A stretch of DNA of 56,306 nt, taken from positions 1-56,306 of the forward strand of contig NZ_JAUOQM010000042.1 in the NCBI RefSeq assembly GCF_030547685.1, in the 5' to 3' direction. The stretch comes from Gilvimarinus sp. 2_MG-2023. Its GTDB lineage: Bacteria; Pseudomonadota; Gammaproteobacteria; Pseudomonadales; Cellvibrionaceae. The translations under genes were made by a program, and so were the position numbers. The notes beneath the pieces were generated by a model. That model was given only the letters and a program-made list of their open reading frames with translations. It made no database searches and was not told the origin of the DNA. Shown here piece by piece: positions 38,924 through 48,093 of this stretch (positions within the stretch are counted from its first letter, which is position 1; each line of letters opens with the position of its first letter).

Positions 38924-39994
38924 CTACTCGGTTAGGCAACTGGGGTCGAAGGTGTAGCCGCCGGCTAGCCAATCACAGATTTCTGCTGCTATGGGGTCGA
39001 TGATGCCGAGTGGTGTGTAGCGCTCAATCAGTATTTGTTTGTCGTGATCGCTTAATGCGTTTAATCCGCCCTGCTCAAAAGTGGGTAAATCTTGCTTAAG
39101 GTAGTGCGCGGTTTGTTCGCTGTACAGGTTTTGTAGAATTGTTTGGCACTGCGGTGCTTGCTGACTTGTTAACACTTGACTTAAGCCGGCCAGGGCAGGC
39201 CACGATGCATAGAATTGATTCATCGGGTTAGCCGCAATGCCTGCTATATAGGGTTTGGCGGTGCTCCGGTCGCTCTTGGTGGGCGATAAATACAAGTGCT
39301 GTGAGCGTACGGCGCCGTCATTGACCGGATAGTTGTCCCACAAAAAGGGCTTGCGCCCCAGGCGCTCGTTCACCTCAAGCAAATGCTTGGTTGGGTAGTG
39401 ATCACTGCACACCGAAGGCCCCGTCCAGAAAACATCAATAGCCCGATCAAGAGTTTGTCCCAGGGTTTCTAAATAGTGCTCTGGTGCAGGGCCGAATACT
39501 TTTTCCAGCACCGGATCGTTGGAGTAGTATGTAGGGCAAAGAATGACTCGTTTGGCGTTGCTTAGGTTGGCGGCGCGCTCGGCGAGCTCGCTCTGGCGCT
39601 GGGCGAGCTGGGGGATGTCGCCACGCATATCGTCAAATAATAGGGCGAGGTAATCCAGCTCAAGAGTGTTCAAGTGTTTAATTTTAGCGTCGAGCGCGGC
39701 GGTATCGGCAATGCCCTGATCGGTACATAAGTCCAGCGGGCTTAGGCCTACGCCAAAATCAATCTGACAGTCTCGGTAGGTCTCGCGGGTGGCGGCCAAC
39801 TCGCGCCATTGCTCGGCGGGGTGTGATGCGCGCCAGTGTCGCCGCAAAAAGGGGTCAGATTTGGGCGCGTAAAGATAGAAGTCGAGCTGATGCTCGCTCA
39901 GAAAAGAGGCCAATTGACGCCGCTGCGGCCACTGCCACGAGCGACCAAAAAAACCTTCAATGACGCCGGCCGGAATTGGGTTGCTGGTATTCAT
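38924..39994 (-). CDS. Glycoside hydrolase family 84 protein (beta-N-acetylglucosaminidase type)
   Basis: 356 residues, only the catalytic barrel of GH84. GVIEGFFGRSWQW (10-22), YLYAPKSDPFLR (40-51), the catalytic aspartate pair ALLFDDM (Asp121/Asp122), DVFWTGPSVCSD and LWDNYPVND are the O-GlcNAcase/NagJ signatures. It would remove beta-linked N-acetylglucosamine by substrate-assisted catalysis. There is no signal peptide or carbohydrate-binding module, so it is probably cytoplasmic and may act on small GlcNAc compounds or modified proteins. No chitin or GlcNAc genes are next to it. Confidence 0.85.
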   Translation of the reverse strand: MNTSNPIPAGVIEGFFGRSWQWPQRRQLASFLSEHQLDFYLYAPKSDPFLRRHWRASHPAEQWRELAATRETYRDCQIDFGVGLSPLDLCTDQGIADTAALDAKIKHLNTLELDYLALLFDDMRGDIPQLAQRQSELAERAANLSNAKRVILCPTYYSNDPVLEKVFGPAPEHYLETLGQTLDRAIDVFWTGPSVCSDHYPTKHLLEVNERLGRKPFLWDNYPVNDGAVRSQHLYLSPTKSDRSTAKPYIAGIAANPMNQFYASWPALAGLSQVLTSQQAPQCQTILQNLYSEQTAHYLKQDLPTFEQGGLNALSDHDKQILIERYTPLGIIDPIAAEICDWLAGGYTFDPSCLTE

Positions 39995-40343
39995 AAGCCC
40001 TATCTTATAGCAGTTGCCGAGATTGCGTTAGTGTTGCCGCCACCGCTGGCAATTATTGCGATATTTACTCAGTTTTTGCCGTAAATTCAACAACCTGCGC
40101 TACGGATATGACGTTAGTGTGACGGGATGGTTCAGAATAGTCAGATTGACATCAAGGGGTGGTATCACTATCATAGCGGCCTTTTCGCACCGCACTGTTA
40201 ATGATTTGGCCCAATAGGGCTAAAACCCTGTTTAACCAAGGTAAATCAAAACGTCTGACGCACTGTTGTGGCGCGTTTTATTGGTTAAGGCAGTGTTTGG
40301 TGTTGTCGTACAACCGAAATGTAACTGAGGATGTGGAGTAAAC
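39995..40343 (+). promoter_or_regulatory. pgi promoter and structured 5' leader
   Basis: A near-ideal promoter: TTGACA (40146-40151), 17-base spacer, TATCAT (40169-40174). Its transcript would have a leader of about 160 nt. The leader folds into a nested stem-loop: TTAACCAA (40232-40239) with TTGGTTAA (40281-40288), AAAACG (40248-40253) with CGTTTT (40274-40279), and CGCAC/GTG-GCG around a TGTT loop. GTTGT-CGT-ACAAC (about 40300) is a further small palindrome. No gene is supported in the rest. Confidence 0.7.
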
Positions 40344-41990
40344 ATGCCCAGCCGTACTGAACTGACTGCCTGGCAGGCCCTTCAGGCTCATGCCAATGAG
40401 ATAAGTACACGTCACATGAGTGACCTGTTTGATGAAGACGATCTGCGATTTGCAAAATTCTCCCTCCAGTCCCCTAATATTCTGCTCGATTACTCCAAAA
40501 ACCTGATCACCGAAGAAACCCGCACCAAGCTACTTGACCTGGCAAAGGTCTGCGAGGTGGAGTCTTTCCGCGATAAAATGTTTGCCGGTGAGAAAATCAA
40601 TCGCACCGAAGATCGCGCTGTATTGCACGTTGCACTGCGTGATCCGTCGGATGAGCCGCTCGAAATAGACGGGGACGATGTGCGCTCGCAAGTAAAACAT
40701 GAGTTGGCGCGTATGAAAGCGCTGGTGGCTCAAGTGCGCGGTGGCGATTGGCGCGGTTACACAGGTAAAGAGATCACTGATATCGTCAGTGTCGGTATCG
40801 GTGGCTCCAACCTAGGCCCATTAATGGTGACCGAGGCCTTGGCGGCCTATCAAGATGGCACTCTCAATGTACACTATGTATCTAATGTGGATGGTTTTCA
40901 GATCGCAGAGACGTTGCGCGATCTAGACCCTGAAACCACTTTGTTTGTGATTGCCTCGAAAACATTCACCACCTTGGAGACCATGACCAACGCCAATTCG
41001 GCTGTGGCTTGGTTTTTGGATAAGGCCGAAGACAAAAGCTACATCAACCGTCATTTTATTGCTGTTTCCTCTAATCGCACCAAGGCTATGGAGTTTGGTG
41101 TGGCCGAGGAAAACATCTTCGATATGTGGGACTGGGTCGGGGGTCGTTTTTCGTTGTGGTCAGCAATTGGTCTGCCTATCGCGCTTAACCTCGGGTTTGA
41201 AATGTTCGAGGAGCTACTAGCGGGCGCTCACGAAATGGATGATCACTTTCGAACCGCACCCTTGGCCAAAAATGCGCCGGTAATGCTGGCTCTAATGGGG
41301 GTTTGGAATAACAACTTTTTGGGGCGACACGCCCACGCCTTACTGCCTTACGATCAGTGCCTGCACCGCTTAGCGGCTTATATGCAGCAGGCCGAAATGG
41401 AAAGTAACGGCAAGAGCGTTAATTGGAGTGGTGAGCGGATTGATTACGCCAGCGTGCCGCTTATTTGGGGTGAGGTAGGTATTAATGGCCAGCACGCCTT
41501 CTATCAGTGTTTGCACCAGGGTACGCAAATTGTACCTGCCGACTTTATCGGTTCGGTTGAGCCAACAGTGCCGGTTAAAGGGCATCACGATGCGCTGATG
41601 GCTAACTTCTTTGCTCAGTCTGAGGCCATGATGCGCGGTATCAGTGCCGATCAAGTGCGTGCAGAGCTAACGGCTCAGGGCATGGCGCCCGAGCGCATCG
41701 AAGAAATCGTCGATCACAAAGTGCACGAGGGTAATCGACCTACCAATACACTAATGCTGCAAAAGGTGGATGCTCGCTCGTTGGGTTCACTGATTGCTTT
41801 ATATGAGCACAAAATATTTGTGCAGGGCATTATTTGGGAGGTTCACTCCTTCGATCAGTGGGGTGTAGAGCTGGGCAAGGTGTTGGCGAAAGGCATACAA
41901 GCTGAATTGGCGCCAGAGGCGTCAGTGGCTGACAAGCATGATTCGTCGACCCGCAATCTGATAGAATACTACAAGAAATCGCAGTCTTAG
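40344..41990 (+). CDS. pgi: Glucose-6-phosphate isomerase
   Basis: 548 residues, full-length. DIVSVGIGGSNLGPLMVTEAL and HYVSNVDGFQI are PGI signatures; WDWVGGRFSLWSAIGLPIAL holds the active-site region and GQHAFYQCLHQGTQIVPADFI and EHKIFVQGIIWEVHSFDQWGVELGK close the protein, with catalytic Glu and His residues in place. It interconverts fructose-6-phosphate and glucose-6-phosphate and here feeds the downstream Entner-Doudoroff genes, allowing fructose or gluconeogenic carbon to enter. ATG with GTGGAGT upstream. A strong promoter precedes it. Confidence 0.98.
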   Translation: MPSRTELTAWQALQAHANEISTRHMSDLFDEDDLRFAKFSLQSPNILLDYSKNLITEETRTKLLDLAKVCEVESFRDKMFAGEKINRTEDRAVLHVALRDPSDEPLEIDGDDVRSQVKHELARMKALVAQVRGGDWRGYTGKEITDIVSVGIGGSNLGPLMVTEALAAYQDGTLNVHYVSNVDGFQIAETLRDLDPETTLFVIASKTFTTLETMTNANSAVAWFLDKAEDKSYINRHFIAVSSNRTKAMEFGVAEENIFDMWDWVGGRFSLWSAIGLPIALNLGFEMFEELLAGAHEMDDHFRTAPLAKNAPVMLALMGVWNNNFLGRHAHALLPYDQCLHRLAAYMQQAEMESNGKSVNWSGERIDYASVPLIWGEVGINGQHAFYQCLHQGTQIVPADFIGSVEPTVPVKGHHDALMANFFAQSEAMMRGISADQVRAELTAQGMAPERIEEIVDHKVHEGNRPTNTLMLQKVDARSLGSLIALYEHKIFVQGIIWEVHSFDQWGVELGKVLAKGIQAELAPEASVADKHDSSTRNLIEYYKKSQS

Positions 41991-42301
41991 GACTGTTTTC
42001 ACCCTATTTGGTGGGGTGATACAGGGGGCGACCCCGCCGCAATACCATCGGCGTAAACCGCCGGGGTGTTGGAATGGGCATCTCTAGTCATAGAGATGCC
42101 CATAAGTTGCTTTATGATTAGCGTTATACACCTACTAGAGCGCCCAAGGCGCCAGGCCACAACAGAGCTATAAAGCCGAGTGGCCAGCCACGGTATACGT
42201 GGTTTTGAGAGAGCTGCACTACACGCCTACGGCGACCAACGGTAAGCGATCCTTGCCTAGGGCCCCGTATTTCTTAGGCATACTGGATCAGTGGTAACCA
42301 A
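41991..42301 (+). promoter_or_regulatory. 311 bp structured spacer before edd
   Basis: No gene. It has TCACCC/GGGTGA near 42010, a perfect 11-base hairpin GGGCATCTCTA-GTCA-TAGAGATGCCC (42076-42101) without T-run, and the palindrome CCACG-GTATA-CGTGG (42188-42202), a possible operator. I see no TTGT-N7/8-ACAA HexR site. No clear promoter. Confidence 0.5.
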
Positions 42302-44116
42302 ATGACCGATAGTAAGATCGCTGCGATAACCGACCGAATTATTGAAAACAGCCGACCGACACGCGAAGCGTATTTGGCAAAAATTGAACAAGGGCGTTCC
42401 AATGGGCCCGCTCGCAAGCGTTTATCCTGTGGCAATTTGGCCCATGGATTCGCCGCTTGTGGCACATCCGACAAGCAAGCATTGGCCGAAGGCGATGCCC
42501 CAAACTTGGGTATCGTTTCGTCCTATAATGAAATGCTGTCGGCCCATGAGCCCTATGCGAGCTACCCGGAGCAGATTAAACAAGCGGCTCACGCGGCGGG
42601 CATGACTGCCCAGTTTGCCGGTGGGGTGCCGGCGATGTGTGACGGCGTCACACAGGGGCGCGAAGGTATGGACTTATCGCTGTTTTCGCGCGATGTGATT
42701 GCCATGTCTACCGCCATTGCTCTGTCACACGATATGTTCGATGGCGCAATTTGCCTAGGTATTTGCGACAAGATTGTGCCCGGGCTGACCATTGGCGCAC
42801 TGTCTTTCGGTCAGTTGCCGGTTATATTTGTGCCCGCAGGTCCAATGACACCGGGTTTGCCTAATGCCGAAAAGGTACGGGTACGCCAGCTGTTTGCCGA
42901 AGGCAAAGCGGGCCGAAAAGAATTATTAGAGGCCGAAAGTGCCTCTTATCACAGTGCCGGAACCTGTACGTTTTACGGCACTGCGAACTCGAACCAAATG
43001 CTGATGGAGATCATGGGGCTGCACTTGCCGGGAAGTTCATTTGTGAATCCAGGCACGCCCCTGCGAGACGCGCTGACGCACGCCGCTGTGAAGCAGCTGG
43101 CTGCAATCACCACCCGTGGCAATTACACGCCAATGGCTGAAGTGGTGGATGAAAAGTCAGTGGTCAATGGCATGGTGGGTTTGTTGGCCACCGGTGGCTC
43201 AACCAATCACGCCATCCACTTAATGGCCATGGCGCGGGCCGCAGGCGTGATCATCGACTGGCAAGATTTGTCAGATTTGTCGGATGCGGTCCCTTTGATG
43301 TGCCGTATCTATCCGAATGGGCTAGCGGACATCAACCGCTTTCAGGCCGTGGGCGGTATGGGTTATTTAATGCGCGATCTGCGCGCCGAAGGTATTTTGC
43401 ACGACGATGTAAAAACCGTGATGGGTGAGGGCGGTTTAGAGCCTTACACCAAAGAGCCGTTCCTGGAAGAGGGCGAGCTGGTATGGCGCGATGCGCCACA
43501 AGAGAGTTTGGATGACGGCGTACTGCGCCCGGCCAAACGTGCGTTTAGTACAACAGGCGGCATGAAGTTGCTTACCGGCAACTTGGGGCGCTGTGTGATT
43601 AAAGTCTCGGCAGTAAAACCCGAGCACCGTGTTGTAAAGGCGCCGGCGGTGGTTTTTCAAACCCAAAACGCACTGCAAGAAGCGTTTAAAGCCGACAAGC
43701 TGAATAAAGATTTTGTGGCAGTGGTACGCTTTCAGGGCCCTAAGGCCTGCGGCATGCCAGAGCTGCACAAACTGACGCCGCCATTGGGTGTGCTGCAAGA
43801 TCGTGGATTCAAAGTGGCGCTGGTCACAGACGGACGTATGTCTGGCGCGTCGGGCAAAATCCCGGCGGCGATTCACTTAACGCCCGAGGCACTGGATAAA
43901 GGCCCCATAGGCTTGGTACGCGATGGCGATATCGTCGAGGTGGATGCCGAAACCGGTGTGCTTAAGTTGCACGTCAGTGATGAAGAATTGAAAGCCCGTG
44001 AACACGCCGAGTTTGATTTGACGGCCAGTCACGAGGGTATGGGACGCGAGCTGTTTGCACCGCTGCGTCAAACAGTGGGTTCCGCCGAAGAAGGCGCAAC
44101 TGTATTTCGCTGGTAA
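42302..44116 (+). CDS. edd: Phosphogluconate dehydratase (Edd)
   Basis: 604 residues, normal. IlvD/Edd family: [24 protein letters not shown] and GICDKIVPG carry cluster-binding cysteines, [16 protein letters not shown] the third one, and [19 protein letters not shown] is the Edd C-terminal signature. [13 protein letters not shown] is also conserved. The [4Fe-4S] enzyme dehydrates 6-phosphogluconate to KDPG, the key Entner-Doudoroff step. It opens an edd-zwf-pgl-eda-gap-pyk run, in which most gaps are under 70 bp, so these genes are probably co-transcribed from a promoter upstream of edd or from pgi. Confidence 0.98.
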   Translation: MTDSKIAAITDRIIENSRPTREAYLAKIEQGRSNGPARKRLSCGNLAHGFAACGTSDKQALAEGDAPNLGIVSSYNEMLSAHEPYASYPEQIKQAAHAAGMTAQFAGGVPAMCDGVTQGREGMDLSLFSRDVIAMSTAIALSHDMFDGAICLGICDKIVPGLTIGALSFGQLPVIFVPAGPMTPGLPNAEKVRVRQLFAEGKAGRKELLEAESASYHSAGTCTFYGTANSNQMLMEIMGLHLPGSSFVNPGTPLRDALTHAAVKQLAAITTRGNYTPMAEVVDEKSVVNGMVGLLATGGSTNHAIHLMAMARAAGVIIDWQDLSDLSDAVPLMCRIYPNGLADINRFQAVGGMGYLMRDLRAEGILHDDVKTVMGEGGLEPYTKEPFLEEGELVWRDAPQESLDDGVLRPAKRAFSTTGGMKLLTGNLGRCVIKVSAVKPEHRVVKAPAVVFQTQNALQEAFKADKLNKDFVAVVRFQGPKACGMPELHKLTPPLGVLQDRGFKVALVTDGRMSGASGKIPAAIHLTPEALDKGPIGLVRDGDIVEVDAETGVLKLHVSDEELKAREHAEFDLTASHEGMGRELFAPLRQTVGSAEEGATVFRW

Positions 44117-44154
44117 GCCTTACCTAAACCCAATTAGAGCGAGTGGATGTATTA

Positions 44155-45627
44155 ATGCAAAAACCATTTGATTTTGTGATTTTTGGCGGCGCGGGCGACT
44201 TGGCTCTGCGCAAATTAATTCCGGCCTGGTATCGTGCTTATCGCGAAGGGCAGATGCCCAAAGGATCGCGGATTTTTGGCACCTCACGCAAGCAGGACCA
44301 AGTAGACGGTTATCGTGAAATGGTACGCGAGGCCGCCTTTAAGTTCCTGCGCGCCGATGAAATCGACAACGAAAGTTGGGCCGAGTTTGAGCAGTGCGTG
44401 CACGGTGTGTACATCAATATCACAGAATTTGATGATCACTGGAAAAATCTGGCCAAGACTCTCGACCAAGGTGCCGAGGAGCGGGTGTTTTATATGGCTA
44501 CGCCACCGGCGGTTTTCTCAGCCTGCTGTAAAAACATCCATGACTCAGGCATGATCAGTGAGCACGCTCGCGTGGTGGTTGAAAAGCCACTGGGTTACGA
44601 TACCGAGTCGGCCGAAGCTATTAATGCTGAAATTGCGCAATATTTCGATGAAAACGCTATTTTCCGTATTGACCATTACTTAGGTAAAGAAACGGTTCAG
44701 AACTTGTTGGCCCTGCGCTTTACCAATTGTATTTTTGAGCACCTGTGGGATGCCAAATCAATTGATCATGTGGAAATCAGCATTTCAGAAACAGTGGGCT
44801 TGGAAGGGCGCGCCAGCTTTTATGACGACGCCGGTGCACTGCGCGACATGGTGCAAAACCACTTAATGCAGTTGCTCTGTTTAGTGGCCATGGAGCCCCC
44901 CAGTAAACTGAATGCCGATAGCATTCGCGCCGAAAAGCTCAAAGTATTGGATGCTCTGCGCCCATTAGTCGGTGATGATGTGGCCACTAACACCGTGCGC
45001 GGCCAATATGTGGCAGGCGTGTCTGGTGGTAAAGAGGTGCCGGGATATTTGGATGAACTAGGTAAAGACAGTAATACCGAAACATTCGTGGCCATTCGCG
45101 CCCATATCGATAACTGGCGTTGGTCAAACGTGCCGTTCTATTTGCGCACCGGCAAGCGCTTAAAGCAGCGCTGTGCGGAAATTATTATTCAATATAAGAC
45201 GCCGACGCATCATATCTACCCCGAATCGGCCGGCAATATGGTACCTAATCGTCTTGTCATACAGTTGCAACCTGATGAGCGTATTCAGATGATCGTGACC
45301 TCCAATAATCTGGAGAAGCACGAGTCTGCTTTAGTACCCAGTGTCTTGAATCTGAATTTAACCGATCATTACGAAAAATTTTACTCCGACGCTTACAAGC
45401 GTTTAATGCTCGATGCAGCGGCCAATAATCCAGCGTTGTTTATTCACCGCAATGAGGTGGAAGCGGCTTGGAAATGGATCGATCCAATCATTGAAGCTTG
45501 GCAGCGACCAGAAAACAAACCCAAACCCTACCCAGCAGGTAGCTGGGGCCCTCAGGCCTCGGAAGACCTGCTCAGCGAGGGTGGTTGCGGCTGGTTTAAC
45601 GTCGGCGAGAATATTCGAGGGAATTAA
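44155..45627 (+). CDS. zwf: Glucose-6-phosphate 1-dehydrogenase
   Basis: 490 residues from the ATG at 44155; a GTG twelve bases upstream is less likely. VIFGGAGDLALRKLIPAWY is the NADP-binding loop, FRIDHYLGKETVQNLLALRF contains the active-site RIDHYLGKE, and PFYLRTGKRLKQR follows near 335-350. It oxidises glucose-6-phosphate to 6-phosphogluconolactone and makes NADPH. The next gene, pgl, hydrolyses the lactone, five bases later, so translation is probably coupled. Intact. Confidence 0.98.
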   Translation: MQKPFDFVIFGGAGDLALRKLIPAWYRAYREGQMPKGSRIFGTSRKQDQVDGYREMVREAAFKFLRADEIDNESWAEFEQCVHGVYINITEFDDHWKNLAKTLDQGAEERVFYMATPPAVFSACCKNIHDSGMISEHARVVVEKPLGYDTESAEAINAEIAQYFDENAIFRIDHYLGKETVQNLLALRFTNCIFEHLWDAKSIDHVEISISETVGLEGRASFYDDAGALRDMVQNHLMQLLCLVAMEPPSKLNADSIRAEKLKVLDALRPLVGDDVATNTVRGQYVAGVSGGKEVPGYLDELGKDSNTETFVAIRAHIDNWRWSNVPFYLRTGKRLKQRCAEIIIQYKTPTHHIYPESAGNMVPNRLVIQLQPDERIQMIVTSNNLEKHESALVPSVLNLNLTDHYEKFYSDAYKRLMLDAAANNPALFIHRNEVEAAWKWIDPIIEAWQRPENKPKPYPAGSWGPQASEDLLSEGGCGWFNVGENIRGN

Positions 45628-45632
45628 TAGCC

Positions 45633-46340
45633 ATGGCAGTAGAAGAACGTTTTTTTGACTCTCGCGAGCAAATGGTAGATGCGGTGTTTGAGCACACCAT
45701 CAGTGCATTGCGAGAGGCGACATCGCAGCGCGATGCGGCGAGCTTCCTGGTGTCTGGTGGCAGTTCACCGGCGCCTATCTATAAGCGCTTATCTGAGGCG
45801 GACTTAGCTTGGCAGAAAATCCAAGTTGCTCTGGTCGATGAGCGCTGGGTTGATATTGACCACGAGAAAAGCAATGCAGCGTTTATTCAACAAACACTGC
45901 TGCAAAACAATGCCAGCGAAGTAGAGCTGGTAGGTATGAAAAACTCGGCCGTGAGCGCGGCCGATGGCGTGGCAAAATGTGAGGCGGCTTATCAAAAGCT
46001 GGCTGCACCGTTTGATGTGACCATATTAGGGATGGGCCCCGATGGTCATACCGCATCGCTGTTTCCACATGCCAAAGGTTTGGCTGAGTCGTTGGAAACC
46101 AAAAATTTGTGCAGTGCTATCACCGCGATTAAAAGTGAAGTGACTGGTGATTGCACAGAGCGAATGACATTGTCATTAAATGGCATTGTCAATTCGCGTC
46201 ATTTGCTATTGTTGATTTCTGGTGAAGAGAAGCTTGCCACTTATCGCGAAGCTCTAGCCGGTGACAATATATCGGGAATGCCCGTGCGTGCTGTACTACA
46301 ACAAGACCAAATACCTGTAACTGTTTACTGGGCTCCATAA
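45633..46340 (+). CDS. pgl: 6-phosphogluconolactonase (DevB type)
   Basis: 235 residues. SFLVSGGSSPAPIYKRLSE, VALVDERWVD and TILGMGPDGHTASLFPHA are signatures of the DevB/Pgl family that shares the NagB fold; SGEEKLATYREAL is near the C-terminus. It hydrolyses 6-phosphogluconolactone to 6-phosphogluconate, linking zwf to edd. Starts five bases after the zwf stop and is followed at 33 bp by eda. The residue pattern excludes the unrelated seven-bladed propeller YbhE type. Confidence 0.97.
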   Translation: MAVEERFFDSREQMVDAVFEHTISALREATSQRDAASFLVSGGSSPAPIYKRLSEADLAWQKIQVALVDERWVDIDHEKSNAAFIQQTLLQNNASEVELVGMKNSAVSAADGVAKCEAAYQKLAAPFDVTILGMGPDGHTASLFPHAKGLAESLETKNLCSAITAIKSEVTGDCTERMTLSLNGIVNSRHLLLLISGEEKLATYREALAGDNISGMPVRAVLQQDQIPVTVYWAP

Positions 46341-46373
46341 GAGCCAACTTAACGAGACTGTGAGGACCTACAA

Positions 46374-47006
46374 GTGAGCCTGACCATTGATGAAATTTTG
46401 AAATTGGCGCCGGTTGTACCGGTAATTGTGATTGAAGACCTTGAAGATGCCGTACCCCTGGCACAAGCGCTGTATGACGGCGGTCTGAAAGTGTTGGAAA
46501 TCACGCTGCGTACTCCAGTTGCTTTGGATGCTATTAAAGCAATGGTAAAAGCGCTGCCAGAAGACGCCGTGATTGGCTCAGGCACCGTTGTAACACCAGA
46601 AGATTTACAGGCTTCTATCGATGCCGGTTGTAAATTTATGGTAAGCCCAGGCACCACGCCTGCTTTGATTGAAGCGGCCAAAAAGAGTCCGATTCCATTG
46701 TTGCCAGGCATTGCCTCACCGTCAGAGGCGATGAATCTCTACACTCAGGGCTTTAAGCACTTGAAATTCTTCCCGGCCGAAGCCGCCGGCGGTGTCCCTA
46801 TGGTGAAATCCATCGGTGGGCCATTACCGCAAATCACTTTCTGCCCAACAGGCGGCATTAATTTAGAAAAAGCGCCGACTTACCTAGCACTGCCTAACGT
46901 AGCTTGTGTAGGCGGTACTTGGACGACACCAAAGAATCTCATCACCGAAAAGAAATGGGACGATATTGAAGCACTTGCTCGCGAGGCCGCTAGCCTAGAG
47001 CGTTAA
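46374..47006 (+). CDS. eda: KDPG/KHG aldolase
   Basis: 210 residues from a GTG with GAGGA at good spacing. Class I aldolase: catalytic Glu42 in LKVLEITLRTP and Schiff-base Lys130 in HLKFFPAEAAGG; SGTVVTPEDLQASIDAGCKFMVSPG and CPTGGINLEKAPTYLAL are conserved. It splits KDPG to pyruvate and glyceraldehyde-3-phosphate, which the next gene, gap, oxidises. This completes the Entner-Doudoroff pathway within six genes. Nothing unusual. Confidence 0.98.
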   Translation: MSLTIDEILKLAPVVPVIVIEDLEDAVPLAQALYDGGLKVLEITLRTPVALDAIKAMVKALPEDAVIGSGTVVTPEDLQASIDAGCKFMVSPGTTPALIEAAKKSPIPLLPGIASPSEAMNLYTQGFKHLKFFPAEAAGGVPMVKSIGGPLPQITFCPTGGINLEKAPTYLALPNVACVGGTWTTPKNLITEKKWDDIEALAREAASLER

Positions 47007-47066
47007 TTGAACAGAGATTAGCTTTTATCCTGCCCGCTGGGGCAGAGACATAGACAGGAGAGAGAA

Positions 47067-48077
47067 ATGACAATTAAAGTAGCTATTAATGGTTACGGAC
47101 GTATTGGGCGCAATGTTTTGCGTGCTCTGTACGAATCAGGTTATCGCGACCGTATTCAGGTGGTTGCCGTAAACGATCTGGGTGATACTGACCTGAACGC
47201 ACATTTAACCAAGTACGATTCTGTACACGGCCGCTTCCCTGGTGAAGTTTCAGTTAATGGCGATAAAATGATTGTCAATGGCGATGAGATTCAAATCACC
47301 GCCGAGCGCAATCCAGCTGACCTGCCTTGGGGCAAGTTAGATGTAGATGTTGTGTACGAGTGTACCGGTATATTTACCAGTCGCGAAAAAGCTAAGCTGC
47401 ACTTAGATGCCGGCGCTAAAAAAGTGATTATCTCGGCACCTGGTACCGATGTAGATGCCACCGTTGTTTATGGTGTTAACCACAACATCTTGAAAGCGAC
47501 TGACGAAATTATTTCTAACGCGTCTTGTACCACTAACTGCTTGGCACCTGTTGCAAAAGTGCTGAACGATAAGTTCGGTATCGAACAGGGCTCAATGACC
47601 ACCATTCACGCCTACACCAACGATCAAAACCTGAGCGATGTGTTCCACAAAGACATCTATCGTGCCCGCAGTGCCACTCAGTCAATGATTCCTACCTCTA
47701 CCGGCGCCGCGCGCGCAGTTGGTTTGGTGTTGCCAGAGCTGCAAGGCAAGCTGGATGGTATGTCTGTACGTGTACCGACCATTAACGTCTCTTTGGTTGA
47801 CTTGAATGTACAAGTGAAAACCGACGTTACCGCCGAACAAGTTAACGCTGCCATGAAAGAAGCGGCCGACAACGAAATGCCTGGCGTTTTGATTTACAAC
47901 GATGAGCCGCTGGTTTCTATCGACTTTAATCATCATCCAGGATCGTCCAACTTTGACTCTAAGCAAACCAAAGTCATGGGCACTCGCTGGGTTAAAATTA
48001 TGTCTTGGTATGACAACGAATGGGGCTTCTCCAATCGCATGCTGGACAACACCATCGCGCTGATGAACGCCAAGTAA
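47067..48077 (+). CDS. gap: Glyceraldehyde-3-phosphate dehydrogenase
   Basis: 336 residues, type I. The NAD site is [18 protein letters not shown]; catalytic Cys154 lies in [13 protein letters not shown], and the substrate loop is [29 protein letters not shown] is the C-terminal signature. CAGGAGAGAG precedes the ATG. It uses the triose phosphate made by Eda; the residue pattern (VNDLGD after the GxGxxG loop) fits NAD use. It sits 60 bp after eda and 16 bp before pyk. Confidence 0.97.
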   Translation: MTIKVAINGYGRIGRNVLRALYESGYRDRIQVVAVNDLGDTDLNAHLTKYDSVHGRFPGEVSVNGDKMIVNGDEIQITAERNPADLPWGKLDVDVVYECTGIFTSREKAKLHLDAGAKKVIISAPGTDVDATVVYGVNHNILKATDEIISNASCTTNCLAPVAKVLNDKFGIEQGSMTTIHAYTNDQNLSDVFHKDIYRARSATQSMIPTSTGAARAVGLVLPELQGKLDGMSVRVPTINVSLVDLNVQVKTDVTAEQVNAAMKEAADNEMPGVLIYNDEPLVSIDFNHHPGSSNFDSKQTKVMGTRWVKIMSWYDNEWGFSNRMLDNTIALMNAK

Positions 48078-48093
48078 TTAAAGAGAGAGAGCT

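Noticed and set aside
40290-40320. HexR operator before pgi (TTGT...ACAA)
   Set aside because: The GTTGT-CGT-ACAAC palindrome has a three-base spacer instead of seven or eight, so it does not fit the known HexR site.
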